This document shows, in pieces, positions 51,650 through 64,000 of a stretch of DNA of 64,000 bases. This DNA is from Linepithema humile. Lineage: Eukaryota > Arthropoda > Insecta > Hymenoptera > Formicidae. The notes beneath the pieces are model-generated. The model was not told the DNA's origin. It worked only from the letters and a program-made list of their open reading frames with translations, and made no database searches. The DNA is taken from positions 4,030,001 to 4,094,000 of the forward strand of contig NC_090131.1 of assembly GCF_040581485.1 (NCBI RefSeq), written 5' to 3'. The position numbers and the translations under genes are program-made. Numbering within the stretch: position 1 is the stretch's first letter; each line of letters opens with the position of its first letter.

Positions 51650-53187
51650 CCACGCGGCGGCACACGAGGCGATTATTTAGTGCCGCAACGTCGTATTCAC
51701 TCGCGTTGGCAAGTGAAGAAGGCACTTTGTTTTGCGATAAAACCGAGAGAACGGGTGCGACAAAGCGGTCAAACAAGGCGAGGTGAAACGAACAGCACTG
51801 GTTAAACGTCACACCAGAAACACGATCGCCGGCGCGATGAACCTCTGATGAGCCTCTTGCTACTCGTCGTCGTCGGCTCTATTGATGACGATTGCGCCGC
51901 CGCAGTGTCACGTGATCTGTGCCCAAGCGATGCACTGCAATCGATCGAGAGTTGCGTCGACGCGAAGAGCTGTAGCGCGCGACATGCGGAACTGGATGTA
52001 TGACTCATCAATGAGATTGTATCAATGCTTGCAATGCTTGCAATGCTCATTATTAAAATTAGTTTTTTATAAATAAATAAATTTTTAGGAACGTATATTT
52101 GTAGGTTCTACTTAAATGTAGTTTGTTATCTTTTTCGTAATTGAGAAAATACGACTTCTAAGTTAAGAAAAATGTTTTCGTGAGTTTCAAAAAATCTGAC
52201 TCAAAAAATAAGTTTGGTTTTAACAGTATTTAAATATTTGCAAAATACTCTGTATGTAAAATTTATTTACATATCTACATGTATGCATTTTGTATGTAAT
52301 TATTGTAATATGTAAACTTTTATGTATTTATATGTAAATATATTTTTTTATATGTTTAAATTAGGTTCTCGTATATAATATATTTTACGATAATTAAAAT
52401 AATATATGTTTATTATGTTCTTATTATATATATATTCTTTCAATTTGCAATGTAAATGTTGTAAGAGCTATCATTTTTTATTTTTCAATTTGACTGTGTG
52501 TACCTATGTTATTGCACATAGTTAACAATAATTTATGGGTCAAGTCGATTCAATGAAGGTCTTTTTTTTACTTTTACTACATATTTTAAAACGTAATTAA
52601 GACATAAATCTTTTTGTACAATTAGAACAAGGACTTCGAAATTTGCTAATGTTAAATTATACTCATGAAATATATTAATCTTAATGACTGTATTAGATAT
52701 TTCGCTAATTATCAAACAGAAAAATATTGACGTAAAATATAAAACGGAATTATTATATTTCTAGTGTTTAATTTTCAAAGTAAGAAAAAGTATATGTAAA
52801 TAAAAAATTTTTCTGCTTTCACGTTATATGATAATTATCGTTACTTTCATCATATTGAATTGGAATCGATTTTTCTTGCGTCGCATATTATAAATACAAC
52901 TTCGGACGAATAACTTTTTGGCGACGTAAGAAAATTCATGTAAATGTTGTCGAATCCATTAATTAATGCCATCAACCATAACATGAACCAAACAAATCCC
53001 GCAATTCAGCCAAAAAAAAGAAATCCAAGGAATCCCTTAAGTCTGTCACATGACAGTAATTGCAAGTAGGTTACATTGGAATGTCATATTCAGAACGATG
53101 AAAAACTTTGCTCGCTACTATCCAGCATATTATTCGTTAAGGGAAAATAACGTAATATTCTAGATTGAAAACATTGCCTTCATCAAC
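51650..53187. promoter_or_regulatory. CpG-rich presumed divergent promoter and leader of the UBX gene
   Basis: Bases 51,580-52,020 are sharply richer in CpG than the surroundings and then give way to AT-rich DNA. Open frames in this block on both strands have no domain and follow base composition. A 9-bp unit (gcaatgctt) repeats near 52,022-52,046. From about 52,900 the sequence becomes more balanced again, up to the ATG at 53,188. An in-frame TAG 24 bases before that ATG supports the start. Confidence 0.35.
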
Positions 53188-56100
53188 ATGCATATCAGAA
53201 ACCACAAAGGATTCTCTAAATCTCAAGACAGATTCATTGGAAGACAGCAAAATGCTCAATTATTGCAAATCTTCGACTCGAATCAACAAAACGGTAGCTG
53301 TGTGATATCTTTTACACATATAAAATGCCAACAAATATGTCGGATTATATTATCATTGTTATTGTCAGGTTTCTAACGCAAATTTTTCCGCGAGAAAATT
53401 ATGGAACAATACTCCCAAGATGCTTAGAAACTCCGTTCCTATAAATGGCGTAATCGAAGAAGGTAATCCTAAACTTTCTTTACACTTAGAATCGAAACCT
53501 TTTCCTTTAAATATAACATTATATATGTGCGTTGATAAGTTAATTATTATTGTAATTAACTTATCATTTGTATATATTTTTATATTTTATTTATATTTTA
53601 TTTATATTTTATATTTATATTTATATTTATATTTATATTTAAATACACAAAGATTTATCAGCATTTTTAAAGAGAGTTTTGAACTTTGTACATAATTTCT
53701 ATATTTAACATCATACTTTTCTTTACTATCTCAAAATGTGTTAATTCCAGAAAGTGAGCTTATCGGTATGTTGACGAAGCAATTATATCTTGCTGAGTCA
53801 CAAATGCGAAAAATGAAATCCGTTCTGACAAAAGCCGAGGAAGGATTGCGAACTAAAGATCAAGAAATTGGGCGCCTAAAGCGGAAGGTTCTCTGTACGC
53901 TCTTTTTTTTCCAAAATTTAGAATTATCATATTCAAATCCAAATTTACATTTATATTTAACTTGACAAAGAACTAGTTTTTACTCCGTATTATTAAATTA
54001 TTTGACGTTCGGTAAATTTATTCGCAGATTGATATTTCGTTGTGTGTGCTATTTGTTTTGTTTATATGTAGTGTAAGATTTATATTTTTTAATATATAAT
54101 TTTGATATAGATCAAAGAGTGGGAAACTAAATATAAAAATCAGGAACTCTTACGAAAGAAGGAGCAACAAAATCAAGCCACCAATTCCGAATACTTCTAT
54201 CAACGATGTTTCACACTGGAGCACAAGATTCATGAAATGGAGGTTTAAATTTATTTTTTAAATATATTTACTTGTCAATAGCAGTTTTAGCAATTGTGAT
54301 ATTTGGATATTGTAGAAGTTCTTAAGTGATTACGGACTGATATGGATCGGCGATACGAAAAACGTGACGACGAAGAACGCTGGTAGCAAGTAACTAGAGT
54401 AAACATTATTAATTAAGGTGCAAAAGTAATCGATTTAATTATCAGTAATTTTATTGTAGTAATTATATCGATGCCTGTTATGATCAGCTAGTTGTAAATA
54501 TCGATCAGTTAAACCTAGCTGCTGGAAAGGGCGAAGTTCACATTCATCATAACGAGAAAGGAGGCGGAGCGACTTTTAAAGTAACATTTTCATTTTGTAA
54601 TGCATTTATGCTTCTATTAATTAAAATTACTCAACATATCTTTTTGCCATAATATCAATTTTAAATATCAAATATATTAATATAAATATTTTAAATATCA
54701 AATACATTAATTTATATCTATAAATAGAAAAAATATTTATTAATAATTAATTATTAAAATAAAAATAAAAATGTATAATATTAAAATAAAATAAAAATTA
54801 TTATTAAAATAAAAATTATTATTAAAATAAAAATTAGTGACTGCTTATGCTGATGATGCTTATTAATTGGCATTTTTTTCATTAAAGACACCCGTCTGCA
54901 TAGCACTAAGATTATATAAAAACGGTATGACCGTCAAAGGAGGGCCGTTACGATCTTATGATGCTCCATTTACAACTTCGTTCATACGCGATATTCTAGA
55001 TGGTTACTTTCCATCTGAATTGCAACAAGAGTTTCCTGATGGAGTGCCCTTTACGGTAAATCATTAAATATTTTAAAATATATTAGTTTATATTTTTTTC
55101 TGTTGCGATTTTTCTGACGAATGCAAAATCGATTAGTAAAATTTTGATTGATCGCTATTCCACATTATTAGTAAAATTTTAATTGATCGCTATTCCACAC
55201 AACTTTGCAACTTTCCGCCGTTTAAATATTTTACAATCAATTTTGAGATATATATTTAAATTTTTACTCACCCTTACAGATAGAAGATCATAGAACAGAA
55301 TTATACGTAGGCGACTCCACTAACTTTCCTGGTCAAGGATATCGCTTGGGGAAGCAATCGCCAGCAGATAACTTGTTATCGGCGAGCTTACGCAGGTCAA
55401 ATAATATTCTTCAACGACCTGGTTGTGCTAATCCTTCAACAACAGATAACACTTGCACTTTTCCGAATGTTCCGCTTTTATCTCTTCCAACAAGCCGGTA
55501 TCATTATTTAAACAGAATAAATAAATTTATAAGCATTTGCTTGTTATATTTTCATATAAAACTTAAATGTCAAAAGCAAGCAAATTTATTAATTTTTCTT
55601 TACAATTATGTATGAAATATTCTATAACTGTTAACAAATTTATATAACGCACACATAGAATACTCTATTTCTAATAGAATACTTTTTATTTCCCATACCT
55701 TCTGCTAGTCTACCGAAGTTTAAGGCCTCTTCGGAAACATCTTCTGTCGATTTATATTCTCTGAGATCGCAAATTTTAGCCTCGCATAATAACGTTTGTT
55801 CTCATTCTCACCTTCAGTCTCATATTAACGCTGAATTAGCACGAAGCAGTCGGCGAGAAAAGGTAAAGCGACTTCTGTTTTATTAAAATGTTCAAATATT
55901 ATAAATATTTTTATTTTAAAAAAGAGAGAACTGGCTACAAAAAATACGGAATACGATATATCTATAAATGAAGAGCAGTCATCCAAATTGAGAGATGCTT
56001 TGAAACTTTCCAGTAATAGCAGGACAAAATATCACAGTTGTTCCAACAGATCATCATTCAGGTTTTCCCCGAGATAAATAAAAAATAGAACTGACATTTA

Positions 56101-56844
56101 TCTTTATCCTGTTGAATTATAGTACCATTTATTTAATCGAATTAAATTTTTCCAGTCGACTGAACACCGCCGGAAACCACCTTCGACCGCGTTCGAGATC
56201 CGCTAGTTTGTCGGGAGAACGATTAGGTGTTGGCATGCAATCGGTGTTACGGCCAAAGGCATCGAGCATAGCGGAAATCAATAAAGTCGGTCAGCTCAAG
56301 ATCGCCAATCCCATCGCCGGATGTTCCGCGACGAAACATCCTCGTTACTCAAAATCCGCTACTTGCGCGAGGAAGAGTATGGTGAGAAATGTATCCAATC
56401 GCGCGGGAAGTCAAATAAATTGCGTTTTACTAGAAATAAGGTGCATTCATACATTAATCACTTGCAAATCTAACGTTTGCGCTTTCAGGCACCGTTATTG
56501 CATCAGGTTAACGAGGCGACTGGAAAGCCTGGCGAGTTGCGATTGAAAGTTAGATCATTAACCGGTAGCACTATATATCTGGTGCATGTGTTCGCCAACG
56601 AATCGGTGGCGAGATTGTATGAATTACTTGATAAAGCTATGCAAACATCTGGCCATAGAGGATACAAAGTAGTTTTGAGCGGGTAAAAAAATATCTGACT
56701 TTTTCTTATTTACTTTTTAATCTCAACCTCACGATTAATTTGGTTCTTTAAAGATATTCACCGAAGAGACTGGAACGTGTAAATGCATCCTTAAAGGAAA
56801 GCGGAATTAGCAGAGACTGCGTCCTTCATCTTGTAAATGATTGA
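53188..56844 (+). CDS. UBXN11: UBX domain protein 11-like (coiled coil, SEP, UBX), 619 aa
   Basis: Exons: 53188-53301, 53369-53462, 53751-53887, 54111-54242, 54316-54389, 54460-54580, 54888-55055, 55280-55497, 55709-55862, 55925-56061, 56156-56381, 56489-56682, 56754-56844; 1,860 nt in frame. Residues about 70-160 are a charged helix (ESELIGMLTKQLYLAESQ... to LEHKIHEME), likely coiled coil. Then KFLSDYGLIWIGD, a motif I associate with UBXN11. The SEP domain follows (LRLYKNGMTVKGGPLRSYDA, ILDGYFPSELQQEFPDGVPF, about 225-290), then a Ser/Arg-rich linker, and a C-terminal UBX (TIYLVHVFANESVARLYELL ... GYSPKRLE ... CVLHLVND, about 526-619). UBX domains bind p97/VCP; mammalian UBXN11 (Socius) is also linked to Rnd GTPases. 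No UBA domain, which argues against p47. The exon 1 donor (TGT then gtgata) is weak but is the only one that keeps the frame. Confidence 0.85.
53574..53640. repeat. (TTTATA)n-type microsatellite in an intron of the UBX gene
   Basis: About 65 bp built of ttata/tttata units, some with an extra tt. Noncoding, within intron 2. Confidence 0.85.
55132..55201. repeat. 35-bp tandem duplication in an intron of the UBX gene
   Basis: Units 55,132-55,166 and 55,167-55,201 both read attagtaaaatttt(g/a)att then gatcgctattccaca, differing at about three positions, two of them at the very end. It is a recent local duplication in the intron after the SEP exon. Confidence 0.85.
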
Positions 56845-56996
56845 ATGTTTATCAGCTTGTAAAAAGTGGATCTTGTACCTCAATATGTCACGTTCAGACG
56901 AAGGAGAAGAATCATTGTGAAACGTTTATTTACTTTACACGGAGTTTTGTCTTAAAACATAATTGTCATGATTTATCAAAGTTATAAGAATCTATC

Positions 56997-57002
56997 AATA
57001 AA
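56997..57002 (+). terminator. Polyadenylation signal of the UBX gene
   Basis: AATAAA about 150 bases after the stop codon at 56,844, on the coding strand. Other AATAAA-like words follow further down in this AT-rich region, so alternative ends are possible. Confidence 0.5.
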
Positions 57003-57840
57003 AATCGTACAACGCACCTAACATATTTAAAAAAGTATTATTTAAATTATAAAAAGTTCTTCATATTTTTTATAAATTTTCTCATGTGCGAAGAAATACC
57101 GTTTTAGAATGACTCTCTTCAAATTTATATGGTAACTGTATGTGGCAATTGTAAATTCAGAGTCTTTAATATATAATGTCCTGTAAACTTTGTTAAAAAT
57201 AAATTAAAATTATAACTGCTAATAGCATTCACAATTATCCATATTTGGCTGGTCTTTTATTTTTACCGTTATTTGTAACATAATGAGTCTTTACTTTTAA
57301 GAGTCTATAACACTAGAATATAATACAATATATATATATATATGTATATGTACATATCTGGTAAGTGTATCCCCGAAACAGTATCCTGTTGTTAATTAAC
57401 CCTAGAACTCTTGCCTCGTAGCTTAGACATGTAATTAGAAAATGGATTGATGTATGTTTCTGTTATAATAATAGACTAGCATGCGAATATCCACTGCTTT
57501 AAGATTGAAAATTAATTAATATTGAAAAATAATATTTTATAATTAGTTAATATTGAAAAAGATGTATTCCTTTTAAAAAGGATTTATTATTAATCTATGT
57601 ATTTCATATTTTGAATCGAAATTTTGTATTATTGCACCATTTTATGAAATGTGGATGAACTTGTCTTTATTTGATATTTGTTTTGTCGTTTTTGTTATCA
57701 TTGTCAATTTGTTACCGAGTTATAACGTTTTGAAAATACGTTGCACGTATCACAATATGAATGAGTTATAATGAACACAGCGCGCATATGTGCTTGCGTA
57801 GTACGTGTGTGCCGTTATGTAATTAGTACAGTACTACGAT

Positions 57841-57854
57841 CAGTTGATCAGCTG
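57841..57854. repeat. Near-palindrome related to the E-box palindrome at 5,609
   Basis: CAGTTGATCAGCTG differs by one base from the perfect palindrome at 5,609-5,622. Confidence 0.3.
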
Positions 57855-58298
57855 ATTAGTAGCAGTAAAAGTTCATATATGACCAAGACAACACGCTATA
57901 ACAACGCGTGAAAAGCTAACAGATTAACATAAGTAAGCGTAGAGAAAAATTAGAACCACGATTCTATTTAAGTTACATGTTGAATATATGTATTTTAATT
58001 AATATTTTTTAACTTTCTGTTGCATACAACTGTTTTTATATCTTTATGCTTGTCTTTTTTTTTTAAAAAAACATTTTTGATATTAATTTATTATTGGAAA
58101 ATTAGTATTTGCTTATTGTTACATTTTATTAATAATATAAAATGTTTTAATGTAATAATATTTTTACACACAACAATAGAGCTTTCAGAATATTACATTT
58201 TATAAAAGCATTTTCTGTTTAGCTTTCGTATGGAATTAATTTAATCCGGAAAAACGAAAATTTCAGGTTTGTCTGTAACAATTTGTGTGCCATTCATA

Positions 58299-58384
58299 TG
58301 TGAATACACAATGTGAGATGTATCGATTATCATCATTACTAATTGAGATGCATCGAAGATGAATCTAAACCTTGTGTATTCACA
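58299..58384. repeat. 13-bp perfect inverted repeat around a 60-base spacer
   Basis: TGTGAATACACAA (58,299-58,311) is exactly complementary to TTGTGTATTCACA (58,372-58,384). Within the spacer, tgagatgtatcga and tgagatgcatcga are near-identical direct repeats. The total span of 86 bases is in the size range of a pre-miRNA, but pairing inside the spacer is not continuous by eye. Confidence 0.55.
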
Positions 58385-60937
58385 AGCACAGAGTATGTGA
58401 TGAAGTAATATGATAGCACGCGTGTATTTGCGTGCACCGAGATATTAGGAAAATTACGGAACGTCCCATCATCGTCAAGGGACTATATATGTCATGATAG
58501 CTCTAGGCTCTATCAATCAACGGGGTGGGATTTGCGTAGATTTATCTATGGCTCCTGCCGACGGACCTGTCAGCGGAAGCTTTTCGATCAGATATCCAAG
58601 CGGGACGGTTAATAAGAGGTCCTGTTTGTCAATCGATATCCAAACTAACCGACACTCTCCCGGGAAATTCCTGACATACGCTCGTAAATTTTGCAGGTAC
58701 CAGGCGGGCCAGGCCTCACTTAACGATACGATTATTGAAAATAAAGGAACGCAATCAACTTGATTGAGCAGCCACATTATTGTAAAAGAAAGTAAAAATG
58801 AGGGAGGAGATTCGCAGTCGTTTATCAAGTTTGGCATCAAAAAATTTTTTGCTTCAAAAAATTGAATAACATTTTTCCAACGGTAATAAACACATACGAT
58901 ATTATGGATTTTAATATGTTTCATATAAAATGCAAGATTACAAACAGCGTAATTACGATTTTCATTTTCAAATAATCTCTCTATAAATCAGAATGGCTAA
59001 TGGTTTTATATAATATTTGACAAAAATAATGGATATATCTGTATTTATACACATATTTATATATATCTATGTGTACTAAGTACATTTAGTTTATAAATTA
59101 TTACTGTTTGTCTCTTTATCTACACAATCATTTCACAAAGTGTATTCATAAATATTTAAATTTTTCAACTTAAAATAATTCTAGAAATATGTATATATAT
59201 AACTGCAGTACAAACATTATATCCCAAAATATTCTTATATTTAATTATTTTGTGAAATGTTATTGAATAAATTTAATTGATAAAATTCTCTTTCTTCATT
59301 TTGCTGTTGAATTAATAACAGAAAAATTAATAAAAAAATTGTTCAGTCATGTAGTACTCTTGTTCAACCTTCTCATTAAATAAACGAGAATTATACGTTT
59401 AAAAGAAATAAAGTCTGTAAATATACTGGTGCATTTTACAAATACACGTATACTGATATACAATGAAATTACTCAAGACAGATGGCAATCAACAATGAAG
59501 AAATAATTGTTAAAAGTGATAGATGTGCTTTTTCGCGAATTGTGTATTTTTATATTTTTGTTAATTTACGCGTTATCTTAATTTAATATTGCTAATGAAT
59601 AGCCTGCGATAAATCCCGTTTTTATCTTTGTAATTTGTTAACAAATCGAAATACCAAAAATAATCGGCGCAAATGCTCGTAGTTGTGTCAAGCTGAAGAA
59701 AAGTAAGGATCGTTGATGACACCTGCTTTAAAGAGCACTGAGGCATTAATGGATCTTTCAATTGGTTTCAGTGCTTTGGAAGACAAAAAATAGGAAGAGA
59801 AACGGAGAGAGGAAAGAGAGTTGATGCAAGAGGATCGTTTGTTCCAGGGTCTCGTTAAGCAATATTGAAAATTTTTCTGCTTTCTACGGTCTCTTCGCAT
59901 CAATGTATTTATTTAGCATTCAGCGCGTAATTGCAGCGCACAGCAAAAACGTAAAGATGCAATTTAAATATTGGTGTAATAGGTATTTTATGACAGATAA
60001 GTATCAATCAAAAGAGAATTATTTCTCAGTGAGAATTAAAAAAGTGTGAATATACTAAATTTGTTAATTTACAAAAGAATTGAAGATAGAGCGGATAACA
60101 AATTTATTAATTTACTAAATGTTCTTCTAAATATATTTTTTATTTATTATTCGTATCTGGAAGCACGTATCGTGAGAGTTATTTCAAAAAATAAATCGTA
60201 AACTAAATGTACCTATTAATAATTAGCTTTCTTAAAAGCTATTAGAGCTTCGCTCTAGAGATGATTACGTTCCACGTGCCTTTCTCTTATTTTTCTCCTA
60301 GTCCTCTCAAATATCGAGGAATGACCTGGATTTTAACGTATTCTCTTTGAAGCGATATGACTAAACAAATGCAATTTTCAATATAACGTGGCTGTAACAT
60401 GCCCACTTGGATGACGATTTAGCCTTTTCCCGACAATTTGACGCTGCATTTCGAAGCACAAAATGTACGCAATTAGCGATATGACATTTCTGAAATGACA
60501 TTGGCATTAATAGCGGTATTTTATGTTAACGACATTTACCGCTATCTGTAACTGTTAAAAGTTTTTCATCACAATAATATATCAAATAACAATGCGATTA
60601 AAAAGAATGCACATCACACCTTGCATTAAATTGATTTATTAATTATTATTTATTTATTAAATTATACTTTGCGTCTAATTCGCCAATTACTATTTGCTAA
60701 AATAAATGTAATATTTATTTTATTAAAACAATTGAAATCAGAAAACTTTGGAAAATAAAATGATATAAAATTGTTCGCTCATCGAAAAAGTATAAACGCG
60801 TTTTTCTGCTACAATATTGAGTAGATACCTATAACGCATAATATAAATTTGCAACACACATAAATAAGATGAGTATTAAGTCATCAAGTATCATATATGG
60901 TGAAGTTCAAACTGTTCAGATATACACATACAGTCAT

Positions 60938-60971
60938 CGATAATGCCTTCTAATTTACGAAGGCATTATCG
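60938..60971. repeat. Perfect 13-bp hairpin
   Basis: CGATAATGCCTTC (60,938-60,950), loop TAATTTAC, and GAAGGCATTATCG (60,959-60,971) form a perfect stem-loop. Either strand would fold. It stands alone, with no gene nearby for which it could be a terminator; eukaryotic genes of this kind do not use such terminators. Confidence 0.7.
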
Positions 60972-61939
60972 GATCGTGCGCATCGTGTTTAACTATTCGC
61001 ATATTATGACTCAAAGCCATATGTTTGATAATTCGGCATTTCTAAGCGTTTCATAAAAACGCATTTGTAAAATAGATTAAATGTACAAAATAGTAACAAA
61101 AATTTAAATAATATGTAAATTAATGAATACATTAGACATTTAAAATTTTTTACCAATAATGCTAATGCACAAATACTTAGATGAAAAACGTTTTATCTCG
61201 AAACATTTTAAACTCAAAGGCATAATTGACGCCTTTAGCTCGAAAGATCTGAACTATTTGGTGTTTGATTTTGGAATCGAAATTATCCAAACTGTTTAAC
61301 TATCTGAAACTTCCAAGCTAGGATCAAATCTTTGATCCGATTAGAGAATCTGAGAGTTGTCCAATCATGCATTTCAGTGAAAGACTGCTTTATCCTCTTT
61401 GTTGCGCGGATATCCGTTTATGTACGATTCCAGATCTGATGAAACAGTTTCCTCGAAATCCGGCGAATATAGTCCATTTCGGATTGTTAAAATCGATTGG
61501 ATGCACTATCGTGATATCTTGCCGGTAGATTTGTCGGGGATGCGGATGTAGAATGAGATTGGCATAAACAATGTAGTGGTGGTCGTGGATGGATGGTCGT
61601 AGGCACGGATACTTCGAAATATCCTGTTGAGAAGTTTGTTGTGATTGATGGAACATCGTATTGACTTGTCATCTTATTCATGAAGTGCCGTGCTGACAGA
61701 ATCACTTGTCATGGAGAAATGCAATTGTAAAATTATTCATCAATTTTCATAAATAAAAATATTAAATATTTTCATTTAAATATTTAAAGTTATTTTTTCA
61801 CAAATATTGCTACTGCTGTTACGTTCTTTTTATAATTAATTCCGCAATTGTTAAAAAAAACAATTATAAAAAATTTTTACTTATATTAAGATTTACTTAT
61901 TTACTTATTTTTAAGGAGCCCAGATAATCAAATATTAAC

Positions 61940-62004
61940 AATGTTAGCAGATTAGGAGCGAATTCGATCAAATTTGTTGTCAATCTGCCAATATTGCTAA
62001 CATT
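61940..62004. repeat. Small stem-loop repeat, copy 2
   Basis: AATGTTAGCA (61,940-61,949) pairs with TGCTAACATT (61,995-62,004). A nested pair GCAGATT / AATCTGC (arm at 61,982-61,988) overlaps the same arms. It is related to the shorter copy at 40,429-40,456 and may be a tiny dispersed element. Confidence 0.5.
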
Positions 62005-64000
62005 TTCTTGAAAATCTCAAGAGCATCGAAAATGTTTATTCTCTGCATTATACTAAAATTATACAATCAATGTTCAAACCTTTTATTTCGATGTAAAGAA
62101 AGTATCCAGATATTTCTTGTTCACATTGTTGATGAACATTTATATAAACATTTTTACAGATAGTTTCCGATTATCAGTTTATCGATCATTGTCAGCTTTT
62201 AGCTCAAACTGCTATTTTACATCATTCGTCTTTTTCATCTTTACGCAAGGAAGAAATATAAAGCTGAATTCCGCTGTGAGATACACAATGTTGTAACAAA
62301 ATTCAACCGTATTCCAAATTTCAATTTTTAGAAGAAATGTCGATAGAAGCTATCACAAAAGTGTACATGTGAAATATTTTTCATGCAAATAGGAAAACAC
62401 GATCACTATTGCGCATATTTTGATGTCGGTTTTGTTCAATTGCAAATCTATACATCATTTTCGCAGACATAGAGCCATCGCATTTTGTTGATCAATTCTA
62501 CAACAATCGCGTTTGAACTGTATGTTCCGTGCAACGTAGATACGCGTATTGCAGCCGTGTAAATATATTGAATTGAAAATGTGTCGCGAAATGCTTATTA
62601 AATGTAATGGCAGTATAGATTCTTTGTTTTCTCACACGTTTTTAATTATTTCTCTGTTTCCTTTTTTTTTGCGCAGCATACTTTCCAGTTAAGTATTCAC
62701 ATACATACACACTTATATATTCACCCTCCTTGTCCAACGGCTAATAACATATTAATAAATTCACTGTATGACGTAATCTTCTCAACAAACAGCGATGTAC
62801 GCATATAATATAATATATTCACAATACGAAACACCGCGGCGTGCAGCTAAAAACTGTCGTACAGTTTAATCGGCTTACTCACTTTTCTTTTTTTTTCCCG
62901 TGAAAAACACACGCTGTACACACATCAATGATAATAAACTATTCTCGATTGTGTCAAAATATGACTAGGTCTTTTGGCGCACTCGCACGCTCTCGACAAA
63001 TTTTCTCATCTACCGCACGCGCGCAACACATGCGTATATATGTACACACGTATACACTCATATACATATTTTTTACATATATTTGCGTTAAGTGTATTTA
63101 TAAATTGCACATATATTTATACAAAAGATTTATATATAAATCACTTCTCAACAATTAATGTACTATTTTGTTTATATAATACAACGGCTAAATGCCATAA
63201 AGATCGTATTTGTTTTTTTTATCTTTTGAAGTATCTTACGACTCAATTTCTGGTCTTTCAAATGCAAATTGCAAACTGCCAATGTTTCCTTTAAAAAAGA
63301 CTACTTTCACTAAATTGCTCATTGTTTTAATTAAAAAAGAAATTTCCATGAAATTTATGAAATATACAAAATACAGGCTTAAATATTATTATTGTATTAT
63401 TTTAATAAAATTTTAATGAAAAATTGTTTGCTTTATATTATTGTAATTTTGTTACATGACTCGAACTTTGAGATTAATTTTTTGAAAAATTTTTTATAAG
63501 CAAATTAAAAATATGATAAGTTTCTATTAAATTTGAATCGCATTCTGCGAATTATATGTGTGTGAGAGAATAAACTTAATAAATTAGTTATTAAATTGTT
63601 AATGTTATATTTCTTATTATCAGAATTTCTAAGCGTTTGTATTTGTTTTTTGTAATTCGATTGTTGTTCGTTTTTGCCCAAAATTATTGGCCGCTTTGAC
63701 ATTTGTTTAGGCTAAAATTGGCAGTGATTACTAATCTGAATTTGGTCCGAGTCATATGATACAGCCGATGTTTTATTGCCCGGTGCTATGCCTGTCATCG
63801 CGTATGAAAGTTCTATTTAGTTGTTCAGTCTACGATTTACTTGTCTATTGGTTCCGCCTGTGTCGCAACTGCGATCGAGATTTTCGCGAGAGGTAAAATA
63901 TTCATTCGACAAGTATTATGGTAATACTGGCAAAATTGCGGTCTGAAATTATTGTCACTGGAAATTGTATTCCAATAGACGTTGATTTTGACATGCGACC

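Larger units (their letters stand above)
56845..64000. other. Gene-poor 3' region to the right edge
   Basis: No exon chain, domain or RNA gene could be supported here. Slightly GC-richer patches sit at 58,440-58,780 and 61,380-61,700; both show overlapping open frames on both strands without recognisable protein features. The last 200 bases (63,780-64,000) become more complex and contain a possible donor (gagag then gtaaaat near 63,893), which could be the start of a gene lying beyond the edge. Three stem-forming repeats are listed separately. Confidence 0.5.

Noticed and set aside
53303..53360. Plus-strand readthrough of UBX exon 1 into a hydrophobic tail (ending ILSLLLSGF)
   Set aside because: Removing 53,302-53,368 as an intron restores a frame that continues into the coiled-coil exon; the hydrophobic stretch is intron translation.
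58494..58924. 89-codon plus frame and 135-codon minus frame
   Set aside because: Overlapping, no domain, no consistent splice partners or Kozak context; coding potential not supported.
1..64000. tRNA, rRNA, CRISPR array or prokaryotic operon signals
   Set aside because: I looked for tRNA A/B boxes, regular spaced repeats and ribosome-binding-site-led gene clusters and found none that holds up; all coding here is spliced and eukaryotic.

Overview
The window is eukaryotic nuclear DNA from an insect. It is AT-rich, with short GT-AG introns, mostly 60-400 bp, and gene models that need splicing. The set of homologs and the look of the proteins suggest Hymenoptera, possibly an ant; that placement is an inference. 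I rebuilt the genes exon by exon from splice signals, reading-frame phase and recognisable domains. The four complete genes each give an uninterrupted frame whose total exon length is divisible by three.

Layout. (1) 1-13,158, minus strand: first coding exon (13,069-13,158) and a very long first intron of a GalNAc-transferase 2-like gene (Pgant2/GALNT2 type), which runs off the left edge. The intron holds several CpG-richer islands in AT-rich DNA and no recognisable exon. (2) 13,159-15,389: divergent promoter region between that gene and the next. (3) 15,390-35,242, plus strand: a complete 53-exon cubilin gene predicting 3,734 residues: signal peptide, coiled-coil N-terminus, 8 EGF repeats and 27 CUB domains. 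Two of its introns are GC-AG. (4) 35,501-37,052, minus strand, convergent with cubilin: a 3-exon gene for a secreted, lysine/glutamate-rich low-complexity protein of 341 residues that I cannot assign to a family. (5) 37,053-41,180: intergenic, with an inverted-arm element resembling Penelope-like terminal repeats with a degenerate hammerhead-like core. (6) 41,181-45,986, minus strand: an 11-coding-exon SLC17-type anion transporter of 525 residues, plus an upstream 5' UTR exon part and possibly a distant first exon near 51.6 kb. (7) 46-53 kb: mostly noncoding, with a fold-back MITE-like element and a ~160-bp duplicated segment. (8) 53,188-56,844, plus strand: a 13-exon coiled-coil/SEP/UBX protein of the UBXN11 type, 619 residues. 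(9) 56,845-64,000: no supported gene, a few hairpins.

The genes do not form an operon-like unit. Cubilin is a scavenger endocytic receptor that in insects works with amnionless in nephrocytes; amnionless is not in the window. The SLC17 transporter and the GalNAc-transferase act in membrane and Golgi pathways, and the UBX protein is a p97/VCP-adaptor-type protein. I found no CRISPR, rRNA, tRNA or bacterial-style features, and no clearly new multi-gene system. The most unusual items are the unassigned secreted charged protein, the paired GC-AG introns, the inverted hammerhead-like element and the duplicated noncoding segment.
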